A DNA stretch of 51,565 bases from Bacillota bacterium (GTDB lineage: Bacteria > Bacillota > Clostridia > Clostridiales > Clostridiaceae): positions 1 to 51,565 of the forward strand of contig JAGFXP010000011.1 in assembly GCA_017861315.1 (NCBI GenBank), written 5' to 3'. Positions 27,938 to 36,292 of the stretch are shown here, one piece after another (the first letter of the stretch is position 1; every line of letters starts with the position of its first letter). A program made the position numbers and the translations under genes. A model generated the notes under the pieces. It saw only the letters and a list, made by a program, of their open reading frames with translations. It was not told the origin of the DNA and made no database searches.

Positions 27938-29614
27938 ATGAAAAGGAAAAAAATGCTGAGCCTGCTGTTTTCGCTGATATTCGCAATGGCAATCTTCGCA
28001 GGCTGCAGCTCCGGAAACACCGGCAGCACAAACACGGGCGGCAATACGGCAGACAACGGGGACACAGGCGATGAAGTATACCCCAGGATAACCGACAACA
28101 AGGACGTCTACGCCCAGGAAAACGACAGCGTGGAGAACCTGTACGTCACCATACTGCCAGACAACACAGCCACCATGGCCGATGTGGACAGCTGGACATA
28201 CGAAACCGAAGAGGTCAAGCCAGAGCTCAGCGTCAGGTTCGACTACGGAACGCCAGCCGCGGACACCGCAGGGATAACGCCGAACGCTGTTCTCACCCAG
28301 AGGGGTCAGAGCGCATCGGTCGCAGCCCTGAAGTCCTACAAGATAAAGCTGTCAGATTCCGCTGAAAAGTGGAAGGGGCAGAAGACCCTCAACCTGAACA
28401 AGCATCCCTACGACCAGACAAAGATAAGGAACAAGCTCAGCTTCGACCTCATGAAGCTGTTCGGCAACACCTTCAGCCTGAGGACCCAGTTCTGCCGCCT
28501 GTACATACGCGACCTCGGCAAGGGGAACGGATACGAGGACTACGGCCTCTTCACCCATGTGGAGGAGCCAGGCAAGAACTACATGGAGGCCCGAGGCCTG
28601 GACAAGCAGGTGTACATGTACAAGGCCCAGTATTTCCAGTTCGGCACATATCCCGACCAGCTCAGGAACGTGGACGATCCAGGCTATGATAAGGCCCAGT
28701 TCGAAAGCGTGCTGGAGATAGAGGGGATAGAGGACCACGAAAGGCTCATACGGATGCTCAAGGACGCAAACGACGAGACCCGGGACATAGACGACGTGAT
28801 AGCCAGGCACTTCGACAGGGACAACTACATAACCTGGCTGGCCATCAACATACTCTTCAGCAACACCGACACCACCAGCAAGAACTTCCTCATCATGAGC
28901 CCGGCCAGCTCGGACAGGTGGTACTTCATGCCCTGGGATTTCGACGACGCACTTGGGCGCTACGACCAGGTTGGCACAATGAATTCCTGGTTCCCGCAGT
29001 ACGCTCTGGAAGGTGCCTCGAACTACTGGGAAGTGGATTTCCACAGGCGGTTCCTCATGAAGCCGCAGAACGTAAGCGACCTGACAGCCAAGATAGAGGA
29101 GCTCAGCCGGATAGCCTCAAGGGAGGTTATAGCGGAGAAGGTTTCGGGGTACTACAGCGCAACAAGGGCGCTGGTCACAAGCGAACCTGACATGCAGGTA
29201 ATGGAGACAAGCGCAGAGGACTACGAGGCTGAAATAAAGAGGCTGCCGTCAGTGCTGGAGACAGCAAAGCAGAAATACTATGCGGGCCTCGAAAAGCCGA
29301 TGCCTTTCGAGCTGTACGAGGTTCAGACGGGACCCCAGTTCACCTACACCTGGGAGGCCTCCTGCGACCTGAAGGGGGAAGCCATACGCTACGATTTCAA
29401 GCTCAGCAGGACCATGGACTTCGGCAAGGTCCTTGTGGAGAAGTCTGACCTGACGGGCACATCGCTGGTTCTGGACGCCCTGCCTGCAGGCAAATACTAC
29501 TGGAAGGTGGAGGCTGTGGACGCATCGGGAAACAGGCAGGTCGCATACGACAGCGCATACGACGAGGAGTCGGAGGAGCTCTACTTCGGGGTCCGGGAAC
29601 TCATAGTCGAATAA
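27938..29614 (+). CDS. CotH-kinase family lipoprotein
   Basis: The protein has 558 aa. The start ATG 27938 follows GTGAGGA. A lipoprotein signal ends in AIFAGC (lipobox). The CotH domain covers about residues 95-440: a Gly/Gln-rich loop QRGQSASV, RNKLSFDLMKL, YGLFTHVEEPGKNYM, SNTDTTSKNFL and the acidic WDFDDALGRYDQ, which matches the metal/catalytic region of CotH kinases. A C-terminal fibronectin-III-like module spans about the last 90 residues (PAGKYYWKVEAVDASGN). CotH proteins phosphorylate partner proteins; B. subtilis CotH acts on spore-coat proteins. The lipid anchor here implies extracytoplasmic action. DUF4956 follows 20 nt later, a common pairing. Confidence 0.9.
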   Translation: MKRKKMLSLLFSLIFAMAIFAGCSSGNTGSTNTGGNTADNGDTGDEVYPRITDNKDVYAQENDSVENLYVTILPDNTATMADVDSWTYETEEVKPELSVRFDYGTPAADTAGITPNAVLTQRGQSASVAALKSYKIKLSDSAEKWKGQKTLNLNKHPYDQTKIRNKLSFDLMKLFGNTFSLRTQFCRLYIRDLGKGNGYEDYGLFTHVEEPGKNYMEARGLDKQVYMYKAQYFQFGTYPDQLRNVDDPGYDKAQFESVLEIEGIEDHERLIRMLKDANDETRDIDDVIARHFDRDNYITWLAINILFSNTDTTSKNFLIMSPASSDRWYFMPWDFDDALGRYDQVGTMNSWFPQYALEGASNYWEVDFHRRFLMKPQNVSDLTAKIEELSRIASREVIAEKVSGYYSATRALVTSEPDMQVMETSAEDYEAEIKRLPSVLETAKQKYYAGLEKPMPFELYEVQTGPQFTYTWEASCDLKGEAIRYDFKLSRTMDFGKVLVEKSDLTGTSLVLDALPAGKYYWKVEAVDASGNRQVAYDSAYDEESEELYFGVRELIVE

Positions 29615-29634
29615 CTATACGGGAGGGATCAGCT

Positions 29635-30324
29635 ATGTTTGAGAATTTGCTAACTTCATCGATCACGGAATCAACGTTCACCCTGCAATCGGTAGCGGAA
29701 ATTTCGGCGTCAGCAATCCTGCTGGGGCTGGTTATAAGCCTGGTGTACATCAAGACGAACAAAAACAACGGCTTCACCCCGGGCTTCGCCACAACGCTCA
29801 TAATGCTGCCTCTCATAATATCCATCATCATACTCATGGTGGGCAACAACATAGCCAGGGCCTTCAGCCTTGCGGGAGCCTTCTCCATAATCCGCTTCAG
29901 GAGCGTGCCGGGAGAGCCCAGGGACATATCCTATGTGCTCTTCACCCTGGCGATCGGCCTCTCCTGCGGCATGGGCTATATAGGCTACGGGGCGATCTTC
30001 ACGGCCATACTGTGCCTGCTCATGATAGCGCTCGACGTGACAAAATACGGCAAGCCGAAGGGCACCGGCATGCACCTCAAGATAATGGTACCCGAGGAAA
30101 TGGATTACGAGAACGCCTTCGACGACATATTCAGCAGGTACGCGCACACCTGGAAGCTGCAGCACATCAAGAGCAAGGACGGCACGAACCCGGAGCTGGT
30201 CTACACCATACACCTGATGGAAGGCGTTGAGAAAAAGAAATTCCTGGACGAGCTGAGGGAAAGGAACGGCCACCTGCACATCTCGATCTCCCTTGCCGAT
30301 TACGAGGAGAAGGCCTTCGGATAA
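29635..30324 (+). CDS. DUF4956 membrane protein
   Basis: The protein has 229 aa and starts after GGGAGGG. Several transmembrane segments occupy residues about 18-135, with the family hallmark AFSLAGAFSIIRFRSVPGEP followed by DISYVLFTLAIGLSCGMGY. A soluble C-terminal part follows (VYTIHLMEGVEKKKFLDEL). DUF4956 genes usually sit beside CotH kinases and VTC-type polyphosphate polymerase domains. CotH is here, but no VTC gene is adjacent. The molecular function is unknown. Confidence 0.88.
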   Translation: MFENLLTSSITESTFTLQSVAEISASAILLGLVISLVYIKTNKNNGFTPGFATTLIMLPLIISIIILMVGNNIARAFSLAGAFSIIRFRSVPGEPRDISYVLFTLAIGLSCGMGYIGYGAIFTAILCLLMIALDVTKYGKPKGTGMHLKIMVPEEMDYENAFDDIFSRYAHTWKLQHIKSKDGTNPELVYTIHLMEGVEKKKFLDELRERNGHLHISISLADYEEKAFG

Positions 30325-30412
30325 TCCCGCAGAATTGGAGCGTGATAATCAGGAAGATATCCAACCCGGCATGGTGTAAAATGGTATCATCAAGAAGAAC
30401 GGAGGGGTCATT

Positions 30413-31066
30413 ATGAAACAGGTATACGCGCCGGGCTGCGCATTCAAGATATACAAGCCCGAACTAGCGGAAAGGGTGCTGGGATTCCTGGACAGGCAAC
30501 TGGGAGGAGTGCCCGAGCACCTGGTGTGCTGCCAGCACGAACCGGGCCTGGAGAGCGGGACCAGGGTAATCAACACCTGCGCAGGCTGCGACAGGCGCTA
30601 CAGGAGCCTTTACAGCGGCATAACCACCGTATCGCTGTGGGAGGTGCTGGCAGAGAGCGAAAACTTCCCGTTCCCCGACTACAAGGGAGCGGAGATGACA
30701 GTGCACGACGCCTGCCCCACCAGGACGGAGGAGAGGGTCCACAAGGCAGTGAGGAGGCTTCTCGAGAGGATGAACATAAAGGTTGTGGAGCCCGAGCATA
30801 CCGGGACAGACCAGCGCTGCTGCGGTGACAGCTTCTACCCGAGCCTGCCGGCGGAGCGGATCAAGGAGAAGATGAGGGAGCGCGCGGCCGAGATGCCGCG
30901 TGAGGACGTGGCCGTCTACTGCATATCCTGCATCAAGTCCATGCACATAGGAGGGAAGAAGCCCCGCTACATAGTGGACCTCCTCTTCGGCGAGGACACC
31001 GTCATCGGAACCTTCGAGCCGGAGGAATGGCACAGCGAGCTGCAGAAGTTCATAGACGAGCACTGA
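30413..31066 (+). CDS. (Fe-S)-binding CCG-domain protein, heterodisulfide-reductase-like
   Basis: The protein has 217 aa and starts after GGAGGGG. Cys-rich motifs include PGCAFKIY near the N-terminus, CCQHEPG, NTCAGCDRRY, HDACPTRTEE, RCCGDSFY and YCISCIKSM. This is the CCG pattern of HdrB/GlpC-type proteins, where two CCG modules bind a [4Fe-4S] or non-cubane cluster and often handle thiol-disulfide electron transfer. It lacks ferredoxin and flavin modules, so it probably works with an unlinked partner. Only 22 nt separate it from the HAM1-like gene, so co-transcription is possible without a functional link being evident. Confidence 0.8.
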   Translation: MKQVYAPGCAFKIYKPELAERVLGFLDRQLGGVPEHLVCCQHEPGLESGTRVINTCAGCDRRYRSLYSGITTVSLWEVLAESENFPFPDYKGAEMTVHDACPTRTEERVHKAVRRLLERMNIKVVEPEHTGTDQRCCGDSFYPSLPAERIKEKMRERAAEMPREDVAVYCISCIKSMHIGGKKPRYIVDLLFGEDTVIGTFEPEEWHSELQKFIDEH

Positions 31067-31088
31067 GAATTAAGGGACAGGTGATGCT

Positions 31089-31664
31089 ATGATAATATAC
31101 TTTGCCTCCAACAACGAATACAAGTCGAAGGAGCTGCTGGACATAATAAATCCAGAGCTGCCGGAAGCCATGGAGATCAGGCCCATCAAGATAAAGATAG
31201 AGGAGATACAGAGCTCCAGTGCCGAAAAGATAGTCAGGGAAAAGGTGCTCAGGGCATTCCCAAAGGTCAGGAGGCCGTTCTTCGTTGCCCACACCGGCCT
31301 GTACTCAGAGTATTTCGGCGGCCTGCCGGGAGGGCTCACCAAGATCATCTGGGAATCCCTGCAGGCGGACAAATTCTGCGAAGTTTTCGGGAAAAGGCCG
31401 AACACGAACGCCGTGGCAAAGACCATCCTTGGCTACTGCGACGGCAAGTTCGTCAGGACCTTTGAAGGAAGCGTAAAAGGGAAAATAACGGCAGAGCCAA
31501 GGGGAGACAGGAGCTTCCAGTGGGACTGCGTATTCATCCCGGACGGCTTCGACAAGACATTTGCCGAGCTGGGCGACTTCAAATACGAGATATCCTCCAG
31601 GAGGCTCGCCCTACAGGCGCTGGTAAAATATCTAAAGGAGAACCGCTATGAAGGATTTAATTGA
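31089..31664 (+). CDS. HAM1/ITPA-like protein with altered active site
   Basis: The protein has 191 aa and starts after AGGTGA. The fold family of RdgB/ITPA (dITP/XTP pyrophosphatases) is clear: FASNNEYKSKEL at the N-terminus, FGGLPGGLTKIIW at 76-88, FEGSVKGKITAEPRG, and FQWDCVFIPDG at 143-153. The catalytic acidic pair before TGL/TCL (ED or DD in active enzymes) reads A67-H68 here. The conserved S-H-R of the base pocket reads S-S-R (169-171). Nucleotide-binding Lys and WD are kept. It therefore looks able to bind a non-canonical NTP but poorly able to hydrolyse it. It overlaps the SIR2 gene by 17 nt, so the two are translated together. A sensor role is an inference; a slow housekeeping enzyme is the alternative. 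Confidence 0.83.
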   Translation: MIIYFASNNEYKSKELLDIINPELPEAMEIRPIKIKIEEIQSSSAEKIVREKVLRAFPKVRRPFFVAHTGLYSEYFGGLPGGLTKIIWESLQADKFCEVFGKRPNTNAVAKTILGYCDGKFVRTFEGSVKGKITAEPRGDRSFQWDCVFIPDGFDKTFAELGDFKYEISSRRLALQALVKYLKENRYEGFN

Positions 31665-32451
31665 GAAGATCAGGAACAGGCAGGTCATCCTGTTCGTCGG
31701 GGCGGGCGTCTCGGCCACCATCGGGCTGCCGACCTGGTCCCAGCTCATGGACTACGTGGCTGACAGCCTCGGCATCGACAGCAGCATATTCAAGCTCTAC
31801 GGAGACAACCTGACGCTGACGGAGTACTACAGCCTCAAGACGGGTTCGATCGGACCGCTGAGGAGCTGGATGGACAGGAACCTCAACGTGAACAACGAAG
31901 CAATAGAGCATTCAGAGGCCCTCAGGTACATATGCGAGCTGAATTTCCCCATAATCTACACCACCAATTACGACAACTGCCTTGAGATGGCCCATGAAAC
32001 CTTCGGCTTCAGGTACCACAAGGTGACGAAGGTGGAGGACCTGTGCGACATGGACATCAACACCACCCAGATAGTGAAGTTCCACGGGGACTTCGAGGAC
32101 GACTACAGCATCGTCCTCACTGAGAGCAGCTTCTTCAAGAGGATGGACTTCGAGTCCCCCCTCGACATAAAGCTGAGGTCGGACAGCCTGGGGAAATCCA
32201 TCCTGTTCATAGGCTACAGCCTGTCGGACATCAACATAAGGTACCTCATATTCAAGCTCAACAACATATGGAAGAAGAGCACTAAGCAGAGCCAGAGGCC
32301 GAAATCCTACATGTTCCTTGGCGTTCCGAACCCAATCCAGGAGACGATTCTGGAGAACCGCGGCATAGTGCCCATAGTGGGGGACGATGCTGATCCAACC
32401 GTCAACCTGGTCAACTTCCTGAAGGAACTGAGCATAGAGGTCAGGCGATGA
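31648..32451 (+). CDS. SIR2-like protein, predicted NADase effector
   Basis: The protein has 267 aa and starts at ATG 31648, with AAAGGAGA inside the upstream gene. SIR2 motifs are complete: GAGVSATIGLPTW at 18-30, TTNYDN at 105-110, KFHGD with catalytic His146, and GYSLSDINIRYLI at 189-201. It lacks the zinc Cys tetrad of protein deacylases and matches the SIR2-like enzymes of anti-phage systems that deplete NAD+. It is translationally coupled to the HAM1-like gene. The HAM1/SIR2 pairing resembles KomB/KomC of the Kongming defence system, which responds to dITP (my recollection of the literature). No deaminase (KomA-like) gene is adjacent. Confidence 0.87.
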   Translation: MKDLIEKIRNRQVILFVGAGVSATIGLPTWSQLMDYVADSLGIDSSIFKLYGDNLTLTEYYSLKTGSIGPLRSWMDRNLNVNNEAIEHSEALRYICELNFPIIYTTNYDNCLEMAHETFGFRYHKVTKVEDLCDMDINTTQIVKFHGDFEDDYSIVLTESSFFKRMDFESPLDIKLRSDSLGKSILFIGYSLSDINIRYLIFKLNNIWKKSTKQSQRPKSYMFLGVPNPIQETILENRGIVPIVGDDADPTVNLVNFLKELSIEVRR

Positions 32452-32458
32452 AATGCGA

Positions 32459-32500
32459 AAACCCATGAGGAAAGATGGATCCTCATGGGTTTATTTTTTT
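32459..32500. terminator. Bidirectional terminator
   Basis: AACCCATGAGGA (32460-32471) pairs with TCCTCATGGGTT (32480-32491) over 12 bp, with a T-run to 32500. It ends the SIR2 transcript, and its right arm overlaps the stop codon of the convergent phosphoesterase. Confidence 0.9.
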
Positions 32501-33402
32501 ATCTCCCGGGAAAATATCCAATAATGGTCTGTGAAGTCCCTCCCGCCTATGACAACCGTATCGCCGCTGACCTGCACGTACAGGCCCTGGCTGCCGTTTT
32601 CCATGACGTAATCCACAGCCCCGGTGTTGACTATCGTGAAGGGGTCGGTCTGTATCACGCCTTCCTCGGCAAGGGGTGCATGGGTGTGGGAGGTGAAAAG
32701 GATAACCTCGGGATGCTCCGACAGTATCTCTGTAAGCTCCTCCTCCTGTATCACGCCTTTCCAATCCTTCACGCCGCTCTTCAGGTGCTGGTGCAGGAAT
32801 ACGAAGACAGGCTTTCCGGGCTCGTATTTTTCCTTAAGCTTTTTCTTTAGCCAGGCCAGCTGGCTTTCGGAGAGATCCGCTGCGTTCGGAGGGTTGGCGC
32901 CCTTCAGGTTTGCGCTCTCGGAACCCAGGCTGATGAAGTGGTATCCCTTTATCCAGGTGTCGTGGTACACGGAGATATTCCCCGTGAAGAAGAAGTAGAG
33001 GTTCCTGTAATTTATGGCATCCGCTATGGTGTTGCGGCCCCTTTTGTAGTTGAAATACTCGTGGTTGCCTATGTTGTGGATGACCTTGTCCGGGAGCAGG
33101 CTCCAGGAGTCATCCAGCACGTCCCTGACATCCGAGTACTGCTCGTAGACGCCCTCGTCAACAACATCGCCGTTCAGGACCATGGCGTCCGTCTCCTGGT
33201 TCAGGAAGTACAGGTCGATCACGGACGCTTTCAGCTTGTCCTTGTCTGCATGGACATCCGCCAGAACCGAGAACGTGAGGAAGCCGCTGTCCTTTTCCAG
33301 GTCTGCCGAGCGGACCTCTTTCTGCAGCTTCATGAACGCTCCCGTGCATATCACCAAGGCAAGCAGCAGCGTAATGGCGGCAGTCAGTTTCTTTCTGCGC
33401 AT
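32491..33402 (-). CDS. Membrane-anchored calcineurin-like metallophosphoesterase
   Basis: The protein has 303 aa. I chose ATG 33402, which has GGGAGG 7 nt upstream; a GTG at 33411 lies within that site. One N-terminal hydrophobic anchor (LTAAITLLLALVICTGAFM) places the domain outside the membrane. The five metal-binding motifs are present: DVHAD, GDVVDEG, GNHEY, FLHQH and SHTHAP. The substrate is unknown; relatives hydrolyse phosphodiesters or phosphomonoesters of nucleotides, teichoic acids or other envelope compounds. It stands alone on the minus strand. Confidence 0.87.
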   Translation of the reverse strand: MRRKKLTAAITLLLALVICTGAFMKLQKEVRSADLEKDSGFLTFSVLADVHADKDKLKASVIDLYFLNQETDAMVLNGDVVDEGVYEQYSDVRDVLDDSWSLLPDKVIHNIGNHEYFNYKRGRNTIADAINYRNLYFFFTGNISVYHDTWIKGYHFISLGSESANLKGANPPNAADLSESQLAWLKKKLKEKYEPGKPVFVFLHQHLKSGVKDWKGVIQEEELTEILSEHPEVILFTSHTHAPLAEEGVIQTDPFTIVNTGAVDYVMENGSQGLYVQVSGDTVVIGGRDFTDHYWIFSREIKK

Positions 33403-33622
33403 AACCTTCACCTCCCTTAAGCCCGATCTGTCTATCTTTGTTTAAATAATGATAGCCCCATAAAGGCCAGGTGTCAAGAATTGTTTTGTCAGAATTGTCA
33501 AAAATAAGACTTGGTCGATATGCCTAAAATTTATGTTCATCCTGTACATATACTTGGAACCCCGCAGAATATAGAATCTAAATTAAGAATTATCTTTAAA
33601 ATGAAGGGGAGCGTGAACATTA

Positions 33623-34969
33623 ATGAATGCAGAAGAAATAAGAAGACTTGAAGCCGAAGAGACCTACAAAAACGACAGGGCACACGTCATCCACTCCTGG
33701 TCCGTGCAGTCCAAGCTGAAGCCGATCGTCATTACTGAAGCCAAGGGCTGCTACTTCTGGGACGGGAACGGCAAAAGATATCTCGACATGTATTCGCAGA
33801 TCGTCAACCTCAACATCGGGCACCAGCATCCGAAAGTTGTTCAGGCCATCCAGGAACAGGCAGGGAAGCTCTGCTATGCTGCACCGAGCCTTGCTGTCTC
33901 TCCTAGAAGCACGCTTGCTAAGATGATGAGCGAAGTTACACCGGAAGGGCTTAACCACTTCTTCTTCTGCAACGGCGGATCAGACGCCAACGAAAACGCA
34001 GTGAAGATTGCAAGGAAGGCTACGGGCAAGTGGAAGATCATATCAAGGTACCGTTCCTACCACGGAGCCACCTACGGCGCTATATCGCTTACAGGAGAGC
34101 CTAGAAGGACCCATGTAGAGCCCGGAATGCCAGGCGTCGTGAGGGTGTTCGATCCTTACTGCTACAGATGCATCTTTGGAAAGGAGTACGGCTGCTGCAA
34201 CATGGAATGCGTTAAGCATGTGGAGGAAGTGATCAAGTTTGAGGATCCCAAGACCATAGCGGGCTTCATAATGGAAGGGGTAACCGGTTCCAACGGAATA
34301 TTCATACCGCCTCCGGAGTACTACAAGGGCATCAGGGACCTCTGCACAAAATACAACATCATGTTCATTGACGACGAGGTCATGAGCGGCTTCGGAAGGA
34401 CTGGCGAGTGGTTCGCGGTTGACAACTTCGATGTGGCTCCGGACATCATGACGGTGGCAAAAGGGATCAACTCCGGATACCTGCCTTTAGGAGCGGTATG
34501 CGTATCGGACAAGGTATACGATGCGATCAAGGAAGACTTCCTCAGCTGCGGGCTGACCTACAGCGGGCACCCTCTTGCATGCGCAGCGGCAGTTGCCAAC
34601 ATCAACGCATACAAGGAGGAACACGTGATAGAGAACGCCAAGGAGATGGGCAAGCTCATACTCCAGCGGATGGAGGACATGAAGGCTAAGCACAAATGCG
34701 TAGGCGACGTGAGGAACATAGGAGTGTTCGGCTGCATAGAGCTGGTCAAGAACCGGGAAACAAGGGAGCCTATAGTTCCGTGGAACGGCTCAGGCGAGGT
34801 CATGGACAAGGTCAACGCTTCGCTGCTGGCAGACGGGGTATACATGGACATAAGATGGAACTGGATACTTGTTGTTCCGCCTTGCATCATAAAACCTGAG
34901 GAGGTTGAAGAAGCGTTCGCTGCTATCGACAAGGCACTCGGCATAGCCGACGGATATTATGTAGGATAA
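33623..34969 (+). CDS. Class III PLP aminotransferase (omega-amino acid/beta-alanine or taurine type)
   Basis: The protein has 448 aa, full length for the family. It shows the small-domain start (AKGCYFWDGNGKRYLDMYSQ), the cofactor-phosphate motif NGGSDANENAVKIARKAT, YRSYHGATYG, the IDDEVMSGFGRTGEWFA block with the PLP ring Asp, and the Schiff-base Lys280 in VAKGINSGYLPLGA. Members move the amino group of beta-alanine, taurine, GABA or similar omega-amines to pyruvate or 2-oxoglutarate. The nearby CoA-acylating semialdehyde dehydrogenase fits beta-alanine or 3-aminoisobutyrate, giving malonate or methylmalonate semialdehyde, better than taurine, since no sulfonate gene is present. An unusual Cys cluster (YCYRCIFGKEYGCCNMEC) at about 178-195 could bind metal. 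Confidence 0.85.
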   Translation: MNAEEIRRLEAEETYKNDRAHVIHSWSVQSKLKPIVITEAKGCYFWDGNGKRYLDMYSQIVNLNIGHQHPKVVQAIQEQAGKLCYAAPSLAVSPRSTLAKMMSEVTPEGLNHFFFCNGGSDANENAVKIARKATGKWKIISRYRSYHGATYGAISLTGEPRRTHVEPGMPGVVRVFDPYCYRCIFGKEYGCCNMECVKHVEEVIKFEDPKTIAGFIMEGVTGSNGIFIPPPEYYKGIRDLCTKYNIMFIDDEVMSGFGRTGEWFAVDNFDVAPDIMTVAKGINSGYLPLGAVCVSDKVYDAIKEDFLSCGLTYSGHPLACAAAVANINAYKEEHVIENAKEMGKLILQRMEDMKAKHKCVGDVRNIGVFGCIELVKNRETREPIVPWNGSGEVMDKVNASLLADGVYMDIRWNWILVVPPCIIKPEEVEEAFAAIDKALGIADGYYVG

Positions 34970-34992
34970 AACTTTATATGCGCCCATATGAG

Positions 34993-35016
34993 TATTTATG
35001 TATTTATGTATTTATT
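34993..35016. repeat. Three 8-bp tandem repeats
   Basis: TATTTATG occurs twice, then TATTTATT, in the gap before the PucR gene. This is simple-sequence DNA in the promoter region of that gene. It could vary by slippage and alter promoter spacing, but this is not shown. Confidence 0.6.
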
Positions 35017-35081
35017 GATGGTAGAATGGTAAAATAGTAATTGTCAGAATTAAGCAAATTTTGGGAGAGTGAGGATGTCAT

Positions 35082-36275
35082 ATGGGCGTTAGATTTGACC
35101 AACTGCTTGCCATGCCGGAGCTTAAGGACCTTAAGCTCGTGGCGGGAAGCAACGGAACCTACAAGATTGTTAGATGGGTACATGTAGTGGAGACCCCGGA
35201 CCTGCTGAAATATGTCCAGAACGATGAGCTGATAATACTCACGGGCATGGGGGTGCTGAACAATCCCCCGGACTTTGTGGAACTGATCGAAGGACTGATA
35301 GAGAAAAATGCAGCCGGGCTCATACTCAACGTGGGGAAATATTTCGAAAGCGTACCGGATGAGATAAAGAGGATCGGAGACGAAAATGAATTCGCTATAA
35401 TGGAGCTGCCCTGGGAGATCAGCATAGCGGAAGAGACGAAGATCATCTGCGAGGAGATAGTGAAGAGGCACATGGAGGAGATGGCCAACCAGGATCTGCT
35501 GATGAACATAATATTCTTCAACAAGGTATCCTATGAGGATTTCGTCAAGAGGCTGTCGGACTACAGCTACGGAAGCTTCAAGAGCTACAGGATAGCGATA
35601 GTCTCAATGGAGGGCCTGCAGCATTGCGAGGACGACCAGAGGCTGGCCGGCATAAAGCAGGTGTTCTACAATTCGGTCAACAGCGCAGCGTCGGACTCCA
35701 GGCACAGGGCGATAAGCTATCTTGTGAACAAATCCGTGATACTGCTCCTGCTCAACGAGAAGGAGAGGTACACCAACCTCAACATATTCGCCGACATGAT
35801 AAGGGAAAACTGCAAGAACAACTTCCCCGAACTGAGCTTCACCGTGAGCATGGGCAATGTCTACAGCGAATTCTCCCAGATCAAAAGGAGCTACCTCGAA
35901 GCCGAAAAAGCCATTAAGGCTGCGAGGGCCGAAGGCGGCGCGGACAGGAACGTATCCTATTCCGACATAGGGGCGTACAAGCTCCTCACCGAGATAGAGA
36001 ACACCGAGCTGCTCAAGCAGTACTACATCGACACCCTTGGAAGGCTGGAGCAATACGACGTACAGAACAATTCGGATTTTATGGAGATCCTGTACACCTT
36101 CCTCCAGGAGGACGGAAGCTACATCCAGACAGCCAGCAGGCTGTTCATGCACAGGAACACTCTTTTATACAAGATAAACAAGATACACGAGATATTGAAA
36201 GCGGATTTGTCCGACCCAAGGGTAAGGTTTGAAATCAACCTCGGGTTCATGGTAAAAAAATTATTAAACGAATAG
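35082..36275 (+). CDS. PucR-family transcriptional regulator
   Basis: The protein has 397 aa. An N-terminal PucR sensor domain lies at about 1-125 (LKLVAGSNGTYKIVRWVHVV, NDELIILTGMGV, AIMELPWEISIAEE). A degenerate GGDEF-like middle region follows (SYLEAEKAIKAARAEGG). The C-terminal HTH lies at about 335-395 (ETASRLF-type helix here as IQTASRLFMHRNTLLYKINK). PucR proteins respond to nitrogenous metabolites and control catabolic genes. It sits between the aminotransferase and the semialdehyde dehydrogenase and ends 17 nt before the latter, so it is the probable local regulator. Confidence 0.9.
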   Translation: MGVRFDQLLAMPELKDLKLVAGSNGTYKIVRWVHVVETPDLLKYVQNDELIILTGMGVLNNPPDFVELIEGLIEKNAAGLILNVGKYFESVPDEIKRIGDENEFAIMELPWEISIAEETKIICEEIVKRHMEEMANQDLLMNIIFFNKVSYEDFVKRLSDYSYGSFKSYRIAIVSMEGLQHCEDDQRLAGIKQVFYNSVNSAASDSRHRAISYLVNKSVILLLLNEKERYTNLNIFADMIRENCKNNFPELSFTVSMGNVYSEFSQIKRSYLEAEKAIKAARAEGGADRNVSYSDIGAYKLLTEIENTELLKQYYIDTLGRLEQYDVQNNSDFMEILYTFLQEDGSYIQTASRLFMHRNTLLYKINKIHEILKADLSDPRVRFEINLGFMVKKLLNE

Positions 36276-36292
36276 CTTACAGGAGGGTTAAT

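Noticed and set aside
31089..31664. HAM1-like gene as ordinary housekeeping RdgB
   Set aside because: Not fully excluded, but the catalytic acidic pair and pocket His are replaced and the gene overlaps a SIR2 gene, so I favour a sensor role.
33623..34969. Taurine catabolism by the class III aminotransferase
   Set aside because: Sequence alone does not exclude taurine, but no sulfoacetaldehyde, isethionate or sulfite gene is nearby, while a CoA-acylating malonate-semialdehyde-type dehydrogenase is.
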